Source of the DNA: CAYMLQ01 sp964390795
GTDB lineage: Bacteria; Verrucomicrobiota; Kiritimatiellia; RFP12; UBA1067
Assembly: GCA_964390795.1 (NCBI GenBank)
Contig: CAYMLQ010000192.1
Span: forward strand, 1-10,822
DNA length: 10,822 nt
Reading direction: 5' to 3'
Positions within the stretch are counted from its first letter, which is position 1; every line of letters starts with the position of its first letter. The notes beneath the pieces are model-generated. The model worked only from the letters and a program-made list of their open reading frames with translations, was not told the origin of the DNA and searched no databases. The translations under genes and the position numbers were made by a program. Shown piece after piece: positions 1 through 7,108 of the stretch.

Positions 1-64
1 CAACGGGGGAAAGGGGGCAGTGTGCCCGTTTTCAGCTCCTATGGGATGCTAGTGCTCCTTAATG

Positions 65-92
65 TAAAAGCCCAGCGCCCCCGAACGGGCGC
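65..92 (-). terminator. Possible terminator after the beta-repeat protein gene
   Basis: Read on the minus strand, a 6-bp perfect stem GCGCCC/GGGCGC (positions 92-87 and 80-75) with a 6-base loop is followed by TGGGC and then TTTT at 69-66. It lies about 55 bases after the stop codon of the large gene at 147. The U-run is short and does not directly abut the stem, so this is a weak intrinsic terminator candidate. The rest of 1-146 shows no gene. An AAGGAG-like element on the minus strand near 55-60 could belong to a gene beginning outside the window, but no start codon follows it here. Confidence 0.35.
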
Positions 93-146
93 AGGCCTGG
101 AACGGCTTCGCCTGATGTGACGCGGCAAGAGCCGGGCTGGAAAGGG

Positions 147-3100
147 TCACTTGACACTGATCAGGGCGCCGGAACGGAAGATCAACAACACCACGTTGTT
201 GCCGATGCGCCGGACGTGCGTCCGGTACGGCGCGAGCCCCTCGCCGTACGCCGTCCACGCGTCAAGGTTCTCCTCTCCAGCGACCGAGCCGCAGGAGAAG
301 AGCGTGACCTGCTGCGGGGGCGGCTGGCCGTTCAGCGCCAGCGCCACCGTGCCAGCGCCCTCGACCGTCAGCGCACCCGTCACGGCCACGAGGTCGTTGC
401 TGCCCGCCGCCGCGCAGTCGACGACGTTGGTGACGCCTGCAACGAGCGTCAGGTCGCCGCGGACCGACAGGGCGCCGACCGCGCCGACCGCGTCGCCCGC
501 TGACAGAAGCCCGGCGACCCGCACCGTGCCGCCGGTCACGACGCCGGAGCCAGAGAGCGACGCCACCGTCTGCACGCCGCCGCAGAGATCCAGCGCGGCA
601 CCGGACTTGACTGTGGCCGCCACCTGCGTCGCGAGCCGGTTGGTCGGCGTGCCGCCGTCGCTCTCGCCCAGCCACTTACGGCGCAGGTAGCGGAGGGTGT
701 TCATGCGGTCGGCGTCAGACAGGCTGTTCGTGTAGACCAGCGACTCGGCCACGTCCATCTGCAACCCGCCGCCGCAGACCGTGGTGAAGGGCGAAAAGTT
801 CGAGGTCGAGGTGTGCGGGCCGTAGGCGTTTTCGTTCACCCACAGCCGGTAGTCGCCCGCCTGCAGCTGCATCGTTTGCACCGCCCAGGTCAAGGTGGAC
901 TCGGGCGAGTCGACGGCAACGGCGGCGCCGCCCCTAGTGAGACAGCGGTTGTTGAGATTGTTCAGCATGTGCAGCCACCCGCTCGCGGGAGTCTGCCCCA
1001 GACTGTCCAGCGGGTTACGCCATGTCCCGGACGGCGCGATGTCGCGGAAGACGATGAACACGGTAGATTCCTGAGCCGGCACCGCTTTGGCGAGGGTGAG
1101 ATACTTGCCGGTCGAGAAGCGCAGCACGGGCAGGCCGTTAAGCATGTTGGTCAGGTAGGTCGGGCCGGCGCTGTAAGCGGCCCAGTTATTTCCGCTGAGG
1201 CTGAGCCAGCGGCAGACCGCGGCGCCCGAGGTAGGCGCGCCGCCGGTGCCGTCCCAGTTCCGGGCCAGCGTGTACGGGTTGGCCGCGTCCAGCCAGAGGG
1301 CGCTGCCGGGCGCGGGCGCGCCCTGCACCTCCACGGCTCCGCCGTTAACCGCAAGGGGTCCGGTGAAGGTGTGCGCGCCGCGGAGCGTCAGCGTGCCGTC
1401 ACCGCTCTTTGTCAGCCCGGCGGGGCCGCCGAGTGCGGCCGCAACGATGCCGGCGCCCGTCGCGGCATACGACGATCCGGAAAGCGAGCCGTTTACGATC
1501 TGCCCCGCGCCGAGCGCCACAGGGCCGACGGCTGCCGAGATCCCGCCGAGGTCGAGCGTGCCGCCGCTCACCGCGATTGGCGCGCCCGCGGGCATCGCGC
1601 CGGCTGCGCCGAACTGGAGCGCGCCGTTGCTGACGGTCACACGGCCCGTAAAGCTGTTCGCGCCGGAAAGGATCCAGCGGCCCGCGTCCACTTTGCTAAC
1701 GGCCGTGGCGGCGCCCTCCGAGATCGGCCCGCTGAGGGTGCCCACGCCGTTGCCGCGCAGCGTCAGCGTGTTGGTCGGGCTCAGCCTCACCGAGCCGCTC
1801 AGCGTCACGGAGGCGTCGGCACCCGGCGCGCCGATCGTGATGGGTGAGTTCTTGTAGAGGCGGAAGTCGTTCGTGTGGGCCGTCGTTCCGTAAAAGATCA
1901 GGCCGCCGGGGTTGGGTTTGGCGAGGTTGAGCGTGCCGCCGTAGAGACTGACCAGGCCCGTGCCCATCGCGCCGCTGGCGCGCACATGGCACATGTGCCA
2001 ATTGTCATCGGCCGCGCGGACCGTCAGGCCGCCGGAGAAGGTGTTGCCGCTGTTGTTGAAGCCGATGGCGCCCGGGTTTTCCGGCTTGTCGATGGCACCG
2101 CCGCCCGTGATCGGGCCGTAGTAATCCGTGCCCCACGTGCCCATATCCATGTAGAGCGTCGTTCCCGTCGCGAGGTCGATCGCGTTGTAGATGTTGACGT
2201 TGCTCTCGCGGTTGTCAAAAATGCGCGGCTGTATGCCGGCGTCGCTGGGCACGAACTTGAGCTGTCCGCCGCTGAGGGTGAAGGTGGCCTTCACAAAAGA
2301 CGACGGGCCGTTCAGGAAATCGAGGCGGTTGAGCAGGAAGGGGTCGGCGACGTTCTGTGCGGAGCTGGTGCGGTTGGTGCCGTCGAGCCGCACGACGGTG
2401 TTGCTGCCGGCCTCAGGCGCGTACAGGTCGGTCGTCCAGTTCGTGACCGTCGTCCAGTTAGGGTCCGCGCCGCCGCCGTCCCACACGTACGTCTGGCTCC
2501 GCGCCAGCAGCAGGCGCCTCGAGACCGTGTCGTCCACCAGTTCAAAGCCGGTGGGCAGATCCGTCAGGCTCGAGAAGAAGGCGGGGCCCGCGTTGCGGGT
2601 GAACGTGCCGCCGTCGGCGTAGTTCACGACCACGTATGTTCCGGAGACGCCGCCCGCGCCCACATCGAAGTCGAGCTTGAGGCTGCGCACGTCCAGCGTG
2701 CCGCCGTTCAGGTCGAGCAGGTCGGACGAGGCGCCGTCGAGGCGGAAATGCAGCGTGCCCGAGCCGTTGAAGGTGCCGCCGTTGACCGTCACGTTACCGG
2801 CGACGGTTGATCCGCCGAGCGTCAGGGTGCCCCTGTTCACCGTCACCCGCCCGGTGTAGGTGTTCGCGCCTGCGCCCAGCGTCCACGTGCCCGCGTCGGA
2901 CTTGACGAGCGCGTGGGTGCCGCCCCCGCTCACTCCGCCGCCCAGCGTCCCCGAGCCGGTGCCGCGCAGGTGGAGCGTGTTCGTGCCCAGGCTGAGCGGG
3001 CCGTTCAGCGTCACGGCGCCGGACGCTGATATCGGTGCGGTTCCGTAGAGGGTGATCGGGTTCGTGTGCGTCGCGGCGTTCCCGAAGGTGAGCCCGCCGG

Positions 3101-3764
3101 GGTTGGACAGGTTGGTGCTGACCGGGCCTCCGTACACGCTCACGGGGCCCGTGCCCATCGCACCGCTCGCGTTAATGGTCACGGCGTTCCAGTTCTGGTC
3201 GCCGGCGCGGATGACCAGGCCGCCCGAAAAGCTGTTCGCCGGGTTGTTCAGGGTGATGCCGCCGTCGTGCTGCAGCTTCTCGATCGTCCCGCCGCCTGAA
3301 ACCACACCCTTGTACTCCACGCCATACGTCGTGTAGTGGTGCTGGAGCGTTGTTCCGGAGGGGATCTCGACATCGTTGTTGACCACGCAGCTTGCCTGCC
3401 GGGTCAGGTAGACGAGCGGCTGGGTGGCACCGCTCGCCTCGAACCGAAACGCGCCTCCGCTCACCGTGATGGCCGATTTCTGCCCTGAGAACGGCGCGTT
3501 GAGAAACTCCAGCCGGTTCAGCACCAAGGGCGACGCGATGTCCTGCACGACGCTGACGCGGTTCGTGCCGTCCAGCTTGACAAGCGTGTCGCTCGCGCTG
3601 ACCGGCACGCTTCCGTCCGGATTCCAGTTGTTCGCGGTGCTCCAGTTGTTGTCCGCGCCGCCTCCGTCCCACACAGTCGTTGCCGCGCGTACGCTAGGCA
3701 CCGTTAAGAAGGCTCCCAGAACCACGCCCCCAACCAACGTCAACCGCCTCTGATAACTGACCAT
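147..3764 (-). CDS. Secreted autotransporter-associated beta-strand repeat (PATR-type) protein with a LamG-like segment
   Basis: This is a predicted exported protein of 1205 residues; its biochemical role is unknown. The ATG at 3764 is chosen because AGAAGGAGA sits 5-6 bases upstream and a clear signal peptide follows (residues 1-27: basic QRR, hydrophobic core, SVRA cleavage site). The reading frame stays open further upstream to 3908, but that extension has no signal peptide or ribosome site. Residues 31-317 and 427-722 are two homologous modules, each opening with VWDGGGAD.NW. They share LDGTNR, the NRL.FLN motif, NTFSGGL-like segments and ASGAMGTG. Beta-strand repeats of the PATR kind (K.DAG.W.L...N.FTGRVTV..G.L) lie near 286-317, 689-722 and 784-815. 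Residues about 818-1037 (SALWLDA start, VFIVFRD, KWLGE end) resemble a concanavalin/LamG-like fold. The C-terminus returns to beta repeats and ends GALISVK. No C-terminal beta-barrel is seen, so it is not a classical autotransporter. Surface adhesion or glycan binding is an inference. Confidence 0.88.
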   Translation of the reverse strand: MVSYQRRLTLVGGVVLGAFLTVPSVRAATTVWDGGGADNNWSTANNWNPDGSVPVSASDTLVKLDGTNRVSVVQDIASPLVLNRLEFLNAPFSGQKSAITVSGGAFRFEASGATQPLVYLTRQASCVVNNDVEIPSGTTLQHHYTTYGVEYKGVVSGGGTIEKLQHDGGITLNNPANSFSGGLVIRAGDQNWNAVTINASGAMGTGPVSVYGGPVSTNLSNPGGLTFGNAATHTNPITLYGTAPISASGAVTLNGPLSLGTNTLHLRGTGSGTLGGGVSGGGTHALVKSDAGTWTLGAGANTYTGRVTVNRGTLTLGGSTVAGNVTVNGGTFNGSGTLHFRLDGASSDLLDLNGGTLDVRSLKLDFDVGAGGVSGTYVVVNYADGGTFTRNAGPAFFSSLTDLPTGFELVDDTVSRRLLLARSQTYVWDGGGADPNWTTVTNWTTDLYAPEAGSNTVVRLDGTNRTSSAQNVADPFLLNRLDFLNGPSSFVKATFTLSGGQLKFVPSDAGIQPRIFDNRESNVNIYNAIDLATGTTLYMDMGTWGTDYYGPITGGGAIDKPENPGAIGFNNSGNTFSGGLTVRAADDNWHMCHVRASGAMGTGLVSLYGGTLNLAKPNPGGLIFYGTTAHTNDFRLYKNSPITIGAPGADASVTLSGSVRLSPTNTLTLRGNGVGTLSGPISEGAATAVSKVDAGRWILSGANSFTGRVTVSNGALQFGAAGAMPAGAPIAVSGGTLDLGGISAAVGPVALGAGQIVNGSLSGSSYAATGAGIVAAALGGPAGLTKSGDGTLTLRGAHTFTGPLAVNGGAVEVQGAPAPGSALWLDAANPYTLARNWDGTGGAPTSGAAVCRWLSLSGNNWAAYSAGPTYLTNMLNGLPVLRFSTGKYLTLAKAVPAQESTVFIVFRDIAPSGTWRNPLDSLGQTPASGWLHMLNNLNNRCLTRGGAAVAVDSPESTLTWAVQTMQLQAGDYRLWVNENAYGPHTSTSNFSPFTTVCGGGLQMDVAESLVYTNSLSDADRMNTLRYLRRKWLGESDGGTPTNRLATQVAATVKSGAALDLCGGVQTVASLSGSGVVTGGTVRVAGLLSAGDAVGAVGALSVRGDLTLVAGVTNVVDCAAAGSNDLVAVTGALTVEGAGTVALALNGQPPPQQVTLFSCGSVAGEENLDAWTAYGEGLAPYRTHVRRIGNNVVLLIFRSGALISVK
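1599..3674 (-). repeat. Internal duplication: two ~290-residue homologous modules 396 residues apart
   Basis: The coding stretches 3674-2814 (residues 31-317) and 2486-1599 (residues 427-722) encode clearly homologous modules. Shared landmarks in the same order are VWDGGGAD, LDGTNR, NRL.FLN, a TLSGG/TVSGG strand, SGTTL/TGTTL, the Y.G...GGG.I turn, FSGGL.(V/I)RA, ASGAMGTG, NPGGL.F, HTN and the final FTGRVTV/YTGRVTV. The copies differ at many positions, so this is an old protein-level duplication rather than a recent DNA repeat. The stretch between the modules (residues 318-426) has no counterpart after module 2. Confidence 0.85.
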
Positions 3765-3826
3765 GATCGTCTCCTTCTGTGACAAACTCAACACCCTAAA
3801 GTCGGCGGCATCCCGCCCCAGACTTA

Positions 3827-3850
3827 AGCCCAACCACCTCTCGTTGGGCT
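3827..3850 (-). other. Perfect 8-bp hairpin in the leader of the beta-repeat gene
   Basis: On the minus strand AGCCCAAC (3850-3843) pairs perfectly with GTTGGGCT (3834-3827) around an 8-base loop, about 60 bases upstream of the ATG at 3764. It lies just downstream of the candidate -10 element at 3858-3853, so it would sit at or near the very 5' end of the transcript. There it could stabilise the message. No U-run follows, so a terminator role for the upstream remnant is less likely. Confidence 0.5.
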
Positions 3851-3852
3851 GC

Positions 3853-3861
3853 ATTCTACCA
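3853..3861 (-). promoter_or_regulatory. Candidate extended -10 promoter for the beta-repeat gene
   Basis: The minus strand reads TGGTAGAAT (3861-3853): an extended -10 TG motif followed by TAGAAT, which matches TATAAT at 5 of 6 positions. No good -35 box is seen at 16-18 bases, which is tolerated in extended -10 promoters. Transcription would begin near 3846, giving a leader of about 80 bases with the hairpin at its start. This is a prediction from sequence alone. Confidence 0.4.
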
Positions 3862-3930
3862 CATCGTCGGTCTCCAGAAAATGCCTCTGCTTGACCTCGA
3901 CCTGTCATTTTTTGACTTTCCTGGTTTCGC

Positions 3931-4318
3931 TCATGGGTTCACGAACACCCGCCTCACGGCATCGAGATACCCCATCTTATTCACCGTGTCCGGCTCCAGA
4001 TAACTGCCCTCGGTCCACTCGTTCCAGCAGTTAATGTTCAGGATACGCGGGCCTTCAGGCTTGGCTAGCAGGCGCTCTTTCGCCAGCCGAAGCGCTGCCT
4101 CAAACTTATGCAGCCTTGATCAGCTTCCACTCGTCCCACGGCCGGCCGCGCTCCTTGAGGTTGCGCGGGTCGTTCGGATGGTACTGTCCGAAATAGTAAC
4201 AGGCGACGGTGATCTCCGATTCACAGAACTGCACGCATGCAGGCTCCTTGACCGTGCCGCAGCCGACCGCCAGCAGCGCAGCAGCAGCAACAGACATTCC
4301 AATCCGATAATCATTCAT
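3931..4318 (-). pseudogene. Remnant of a WbsX/GH99-like (glycosyltransferase WbsX family) gene, internally deleted
   Basis: The first part, from the ATG at 4318, encodes a hydrophobic leader ending in a lipobox-like LAVGC, then VACYYFGQYHPNDPRN and GRPWDEWKLIKAA. This is the typical N-terminus of WbsX-type proteins (a GH99-like TIM-barrel family). That frame stops at a TAA at 4108-4106. Directly after it, in a different frame, the sequence encodes a helix FEAALRLAKERL, then ILNINCWNEWTEGSYLEPD, and ends GYLDAVRRVFVNP with a TGA at 3931. That is the family's usual C-terminus, with its conserved N.WNEW.EG motif. About 60 residues of each end survive; family members run roughly 350-400 residues (recalled), so some 250 residues are missing and the two parts are out of frame. 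A functional protein is very unlikely. Confidence 0.8.
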
Positions 4319-4367
4319 CCTTCCATCACCCCCTCCGTTACCCCTTGCCAACACATCTTACAGCACC

Positions 4368-4721
4368 CTAAGTGACGTCTAGGCTGTCATCATTCGACAT
4401 CAGATTACCAATTAGCGATTCGGACGCGTTAGGCTGATATTGACTTTCGACTAGGCTATAATTGTACAAGTCGAGTCCATGCACCTGTTCGAACGCGTGC
4501 CGCGCACCGGGCCGGAATAGAAAGACATCGCCCGGCCCCGGATGACTTTCGCCCAATGAGCTGTGTTGCAGACACGAGCCAGCCACGATCATTTGGATTT
4601 CGATGAACTCATGATCGTGTGCGGGATATACGGGGTGTTCGGAAACGAAATTGGCTTCAATCCGGTTTCCCGCCGAGAAGAAACGCTCCCATTTAGCACG
4701 CTGGATCATATCGTCTGACAT
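4368..4721 (-). CDS. AraC-family N-terminal cupin (sugar-sensing) domain, truncated before the helix-turn-helix half
   Basis: The product is about 117 residues from the ATG at 4721. It matches the arabinose-binding cupin half of AraC-type regulators: HDH at residues 35-37 with E41, a turn VAGSC, then PGDVFLFRPGARH (63-75) and GLDLYNYSLVESQ. AraC-type regulators usually run 250-300 residues and carry two C-terminal helix-turn-helix motifs. Here the frame ends at a TAG at 4368 after an unremarkable tail, and no HTH is found in any frame before the WbsX remnant 49 bases on. It is therefore a truncated regulator (probable pseudogene) or, less likely, a free-standing cupin sensor. The frame is open up to an ATG at 4763, but that start lies upstream of the good promoter at 4756-4729. 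Starts at 4721 or 4709 fit better, though neither has a clear ribosome site. G+C is visibly lower here than in the flanks. Confidence 0.62.
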   Translation of the reverse strand: MSDDMIQRAKWERFFSAGNRIEANFVSEHPVYPAHDHEFIEIQMIVAGSCLQHSSLGESHPGPGDVFLFRPGARHAFEQVHGLDLYNYSLVESQYQPNASESLIGNLMSNDDSLDVT

Positions 4722-4728
4722 AACCCGT

Positions 4729-4756
4729 ATTATAGCCGCTTGACTTCCGTTGGCAA
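4729..4756 (-). promoter_or_regulatory. Strong sigma70-like promoter for the AraC-type cupin gene
   Basis: On the minus strand TTGCCA (4756-4751, 5 of 6 to TTGACA) and a perfect TATAAT (4734-4729) are separated by 16 bases. Transcription would start near 4722, only one base before the ATG at 4721, so the message would be leaderless from that ATG or have a ~13-base leader to the ATG at 4709. The site overlaps the divergent promoter of the nitroreductase gene. Confidence 0.55.
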
Positions 4757-4769
4757 ATCGCATTATATG
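4740..4769 (+). promoter_or_regulatory. Candidate promoter for the SagB-type nitroreductase gene
   Basis: TTGACT (4740-4745, 5 of 6 to the -35 consensus) is followed after 18 bases by TATATG (4764-4769, 4 of 6 to the -10 consensus). Transcription would begin near 4776, and AAGGAG at 4783-4788 lies 11 bases before the ATG at 4800. Its -35 box sits inside the spacer of the opposite-strand promoter, so the two cannot easily be occupied by polymerase at once. Confidence 0.42.
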
Positions 4770-4799
4770 CTATGCGTGAACCAAGGAGCCTGATTCCCC

Positions 4800-5558
4800 A
4801 TGCCTGAAAATCCCTATGAAGCCAACCGCTTTTTCTTAAAGGACACGATCCGCCAGCAGGTCGATTTCGCGCGGACCGAGCAAAGCCTCAACATCCCGCC
4901 CCCTCTGCCCCAGAAGCCCTGCCCAGTGGAGGCCGTGCGCGTGTGCCTGCCCGACGGCGCGACCGCGCTGGCCAGACATGGCCGCATGCCGCTGGGCGAA
5001 GCCATCTCCCGCCGCGAAAGCGTGCGGAACTTCACCCAGGCGCCGCTGACCATCGACGAGCTGTCGGCCCTGCTGTGGGCCACCCAAGGCGTCCGACTCG
5101 TCCTGAGCAGGGCCTGCGCCCTCCGCACCGTGCCCTCCGCCGGAGCGCGGCACGCCTTCGAGACCTATCTGGCCGTCGAGCGCGTTGACGCCCTCCCGGC
5201 CGGGCTCTACCGCTACCTCCCGTTCGACCACCAGCTCGTCCGGCTGACCACCGACGCGCGCATCGGGCAAGCCGCGGCATCCGCGTGCCTGCAGCAGGAG
5301 TTCGTCGCCGAGGCGGCCGTGACCTTCTTCTGGACGGCCCTCCCCGAACGCATGGAGTGGCGCTACGGGCTCGCCGCGCACAAGGTGATCGCGCTGGACG
5401 CCGGACATGTCTGCCAGAACCTCTACCTCGCCTGCCAGAGCATCGGCGCGGGAACGTGCGCCATCGCCGCCTACGACCAGGAGGCCTGTGACCGGCTGCT
5501 CGGCGTGGACGGCCAAGAGGAGTTCACCGTCTACCTTGCGCCGGTCGGCAAAATCTGA
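4800..5558 (+). CDS. SagB-type nitroreductase (FMN-dependent dehydrogenase)
   Basis: A 252-residue flavoprotein of the nitroreductase superfamily, SagB/ThcOx branch. In this branch, partners in peptide clusters oxidise azolines to azoles, whereas stand-alone members have unassigned redox roles. Visible features: an N-terminal NRFFLKDTIRQQVDF segment typical of stand-alone SagB-like proteins; SRRESVRNF (70-78), the FMN-binding arginine motif; TVPSAGARHAFETYL (110-124), the characteristic SagB core; GHVCQNLYLACQSIGAGTC (202-220), the FMN/dimer helix; and the closing strand VYLAPVGK. The length is complete for a stand-alone enzyme. The start is supported by AAGGAG 11 bases upstream. No cyclodehydratase, precursor peptide or transporter lies nearby, so a RiPP role is not supported. 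It is the only plus-strand gene and converges on the FAD oxidoreductase gene (83-bp gap with no clear terminator). Probably cytoplasmic; no signal peptide is seen. Confidence 0.88.
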   Translation: MPENPYEANRFFLKDTIRQQVDFARTEQSLNIPPPLPQKPCPVEAVRVCLPDGATALARHGRMPLGEAISRRESVRNFTQAPLTIDELSALLWATQGVRLVLSRACALRTVPSAGARHAFETYLAVERVDALPAGLYRYLPFDHQLVRLTTDARIGQAAASACLQQEFVAEAAVTFFWTALPERMEWRYGLAAHKVIALDAGHVCQNLYLACQSIGAGTCAIAAYDQEACDRLLGVDGQEEFTVYLAPVGKI

Positions 5559-5641
5559 GCAGAGGTTGCTACACCTTTTTATAACTTACCCTTGCCGGGC
5601 GGCGGACTCCAGCGCAAAAGCGGCCGTTGGTCGTGTTCCGC

Positions 5642-7063
5642 TCAGGCGTTCGGCAGATACGCACCGAAGGCCTTGAGCCGACTCTGCAACTCACGCGTGT
5701 CCAAATCGTGAACCGACACGCCGGTGACAGATGCCATCGCTGCGGCGACGCCCGCCGCCTGTCCGGTGATGAAACAGCCCGGCATGACGCGCAGCGAGCC
5801 GTGAACTCTCTGGTCGGTACTGACACAACGTCCGGCGACCAGCACGTTCTCCAGTCCTCTCGGCGTCAGGACGCGGTATGGAATGCCGTAGCTTTCGCCC
5901 TTTCCGTAGCGGTAATCCCGGTCGAACTCCTGCCGGTGTTTCTCATAGCTCGCCTTGTCTGTGGCCCCCGGATGGATGTCGATGGCGTACGCGTAGCGCC
6001 CGATCTCGTCAGGAAAAACGGCGCGCTTTTTGTAGTCCTCAATCCCCAGCACATAATCGCCGGTAATGCGGCGTGTCTCGCGTACCCCCAGCAGCGAGCC
6101 GGTCTGCACGAGCCGCGCGTTCTCGAACCCTTTGATGTATTCCCGGTAATAGCGAGCGTACTCGGTCATACTTTTGCGCCCCGCCACCAGCGCCTCGGTG
6201 AGCGACCGCTCGTCCGTACCGTCCACGCCAAAGGTGTGCCCGATGTTGCCTCCGCCGAGGCCCTCGCCCATCTTGTGCATGCCGGTCAGGTGGCGGTCCT
6301 GCAACGTGAATACGCCGTCAGCAAAGGCCTTCTCCAGCATATGACCGTCGGGTTGAGGCCCCTTTGGGCGGTTCGACTCCCACGTCTTCCAGTCGATGCC
6401 GCTCCAGACGCTGCACAGTGTGCCCGGCATGAGGCGTCCTTGCGCGTCACCCTTCTCGAACGTCGCTCCCGCCCATGCCGCGAGGTCTCCATTGCCGGTC
6501 GCATCCACGTAAACCTTGGCCCGCACCGCGAACAGCCCGCCCGGCGCGGAGCACACCACGTGCCGCACGCGTCCGGCTTCCGCTTCCACCGCGCTGAGCG
6601 TCGTGTAGAAGCTGAAGGCCGCGCCCGCTTCGCCCAGCAGCGCATCGTACACGCGTTTTAGCGCTTCGACGTCCGTGGCTGAGCCCGGCAGCGCCTTCTC
6701 CTTCGCCAGCCGGTCGAGCACCCTCCGTCCGAAGCCGCCCGGCAGGAAGTTGACGCCATCGCTCACCGGCATGAAGACCGGCACGCGGCCCGCCGTGCCC
6801 ATGCCGCCCAGACAGGTGTGCGCCTCGGCCAAATAGATGCTCGCCCCCTGACTGCGCGCCGCGACCGCCGCCGCCGTTCCCGCGGGCCCGCCGCCCGCGA
6901 TGAAGACGTCCACTTCGTGTTTGACGGGGAGCTTGCGCTGGAAGACCACCTCGCCTTTACTCAGTGTCGTCGTCTCCGCCGCGTGCCCGCTTCCGGCCGC
7001 CAGCGCCCCCGCCAGCAGCCCCGACGTCTTCAACCATTCCCGCCGACTGATTCCTGAATTCAT
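5642..7063 (-). CDS. Tat-signal FAD-dependent oxidoreductase (FAD_oxidored family)
   Basis: A 473-residue flavoprotein. The ATG at 7063 is chosen because GGGAGG lies just upstream and the protein then begins with a twin-arginine signal, ISRREWLKTSG, a hydrophobic stretch and a GHAA cleavage region (about residues 1-29). An open extension to 7156 only translates an intergenic palindromic repeat. A Rossmann FAD-binding site is seen at VDVFIAGGGPAG (about 51-62) with the ribose-binding acidic residue near E80, then LGGMGTAG (85-92). YVDATGNGDLA is the usual second FAD contact. The C-terminus has GLENVLVAGRCVS and a closing GQAAGVAAAMA helix (about 403-445). The protein is probably exported folded with FAD bound and acts outside the cytoplasm. 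Family members are common next to carbohydrate genes in PVC bacteria, but the substrate is unknown. It is the last gene of the minus-strand cluster, 98 bp after the ROK gene. Confidence 0.87.
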   Translation of the reverse strand: MNSGISRREWLKTSGLLAGALAAGSGHAAETTTLSKGEVVFQRKLPVKHEVDVFIAGGGPAGTAAAVAARSQGASIYLAEAHTCLGGMGTAGRVPVFMPVSDGVNFLPGGFGRRVLDRLAKEKALPGSATDVEALKRVYDALLGEAGAAFSFYTTLSAVEAEAGRVRHVVCSAPGGLFAVRAKVYVDATGNGDLAAWAGATFEKGDAQGRLMPGTLCSVWSGIDWKTWESNRPKGPQPDGHMLEKAFADGVFTLQDRHLTGMHKMGEGLGGGNIGHTFGVDGTDERSLTEALVAGRKSMTEYARYYREYIKGFENARLVQTGSLLGVRETRRITGDYVLGIEDYKKRAVFPDEIGRYAYAIDIHPGATDKASYEKHRQEFDRDYRYGKGESYGIPYRVLTPRGLENVLVAGRCVSTDQRVHGSLRVMPGCFITGQAAGVAAAMASVTGVSVHDLDTRELQSRLKAFGAYLPNA

Positions 7064-7083
7064 CTTCCCTCCCGTCGCGTTCC

Positions 7084-7104
7084 TCGAACGTTCAGCGTTG
7101 AGTC
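7084..7104. repeat. Degenerate 7-bp tandem repeat (TTGAGCG family)
   Basis: Three consecutive heptamers, TCGAACG, TTCAGCG and TTGAGTC, occupy 7084-7104 between the ROK and FAD genes. They are variants of the TTGAGCG heptamer that is repeated exactly at 8121-8134 on the other side of the ROK gene. The element is probably a member of a dispersed intergenic repeat family. Confidence 0.5.
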
Positions 7105-7108
7105 CGTA

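Noticed and set aside
813..1847. 344-codon plus-strand open frame (and the frame at 1246-1857)
   Set aside because: Antisense to the secreted beta-repeat gene; arginine/alanine-rich with no domain.
147..3764. Classical type V autotransporter
   Set aside because: The C-terminus is more beta repeats ending GALISVK, with no barrel-like alternating strands or terminal aromatic residue.
4800..5558. RiPP (azole) biosynthesis locus suggested by the SagB-type enzyme
   Set aside because: No cyclodehydratase, precursor peptide, protease or transporter is visible within the flanking sequence, and the N-terminus matches stand-alone SagB-like proteins.
5559..5641. Bidirectional terminator between the convergent genes
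   Set aside because: A TTTTT run is present at about 5575-5580, but I found no adjacent stable stem.
5627..6661. 344-codon plus-strand open frame
   Set aside because: It is antisense to the FAD oxidoreductase, is rich in R, H and V as shadow frames are, has no ribosome site and no recognisable domain.
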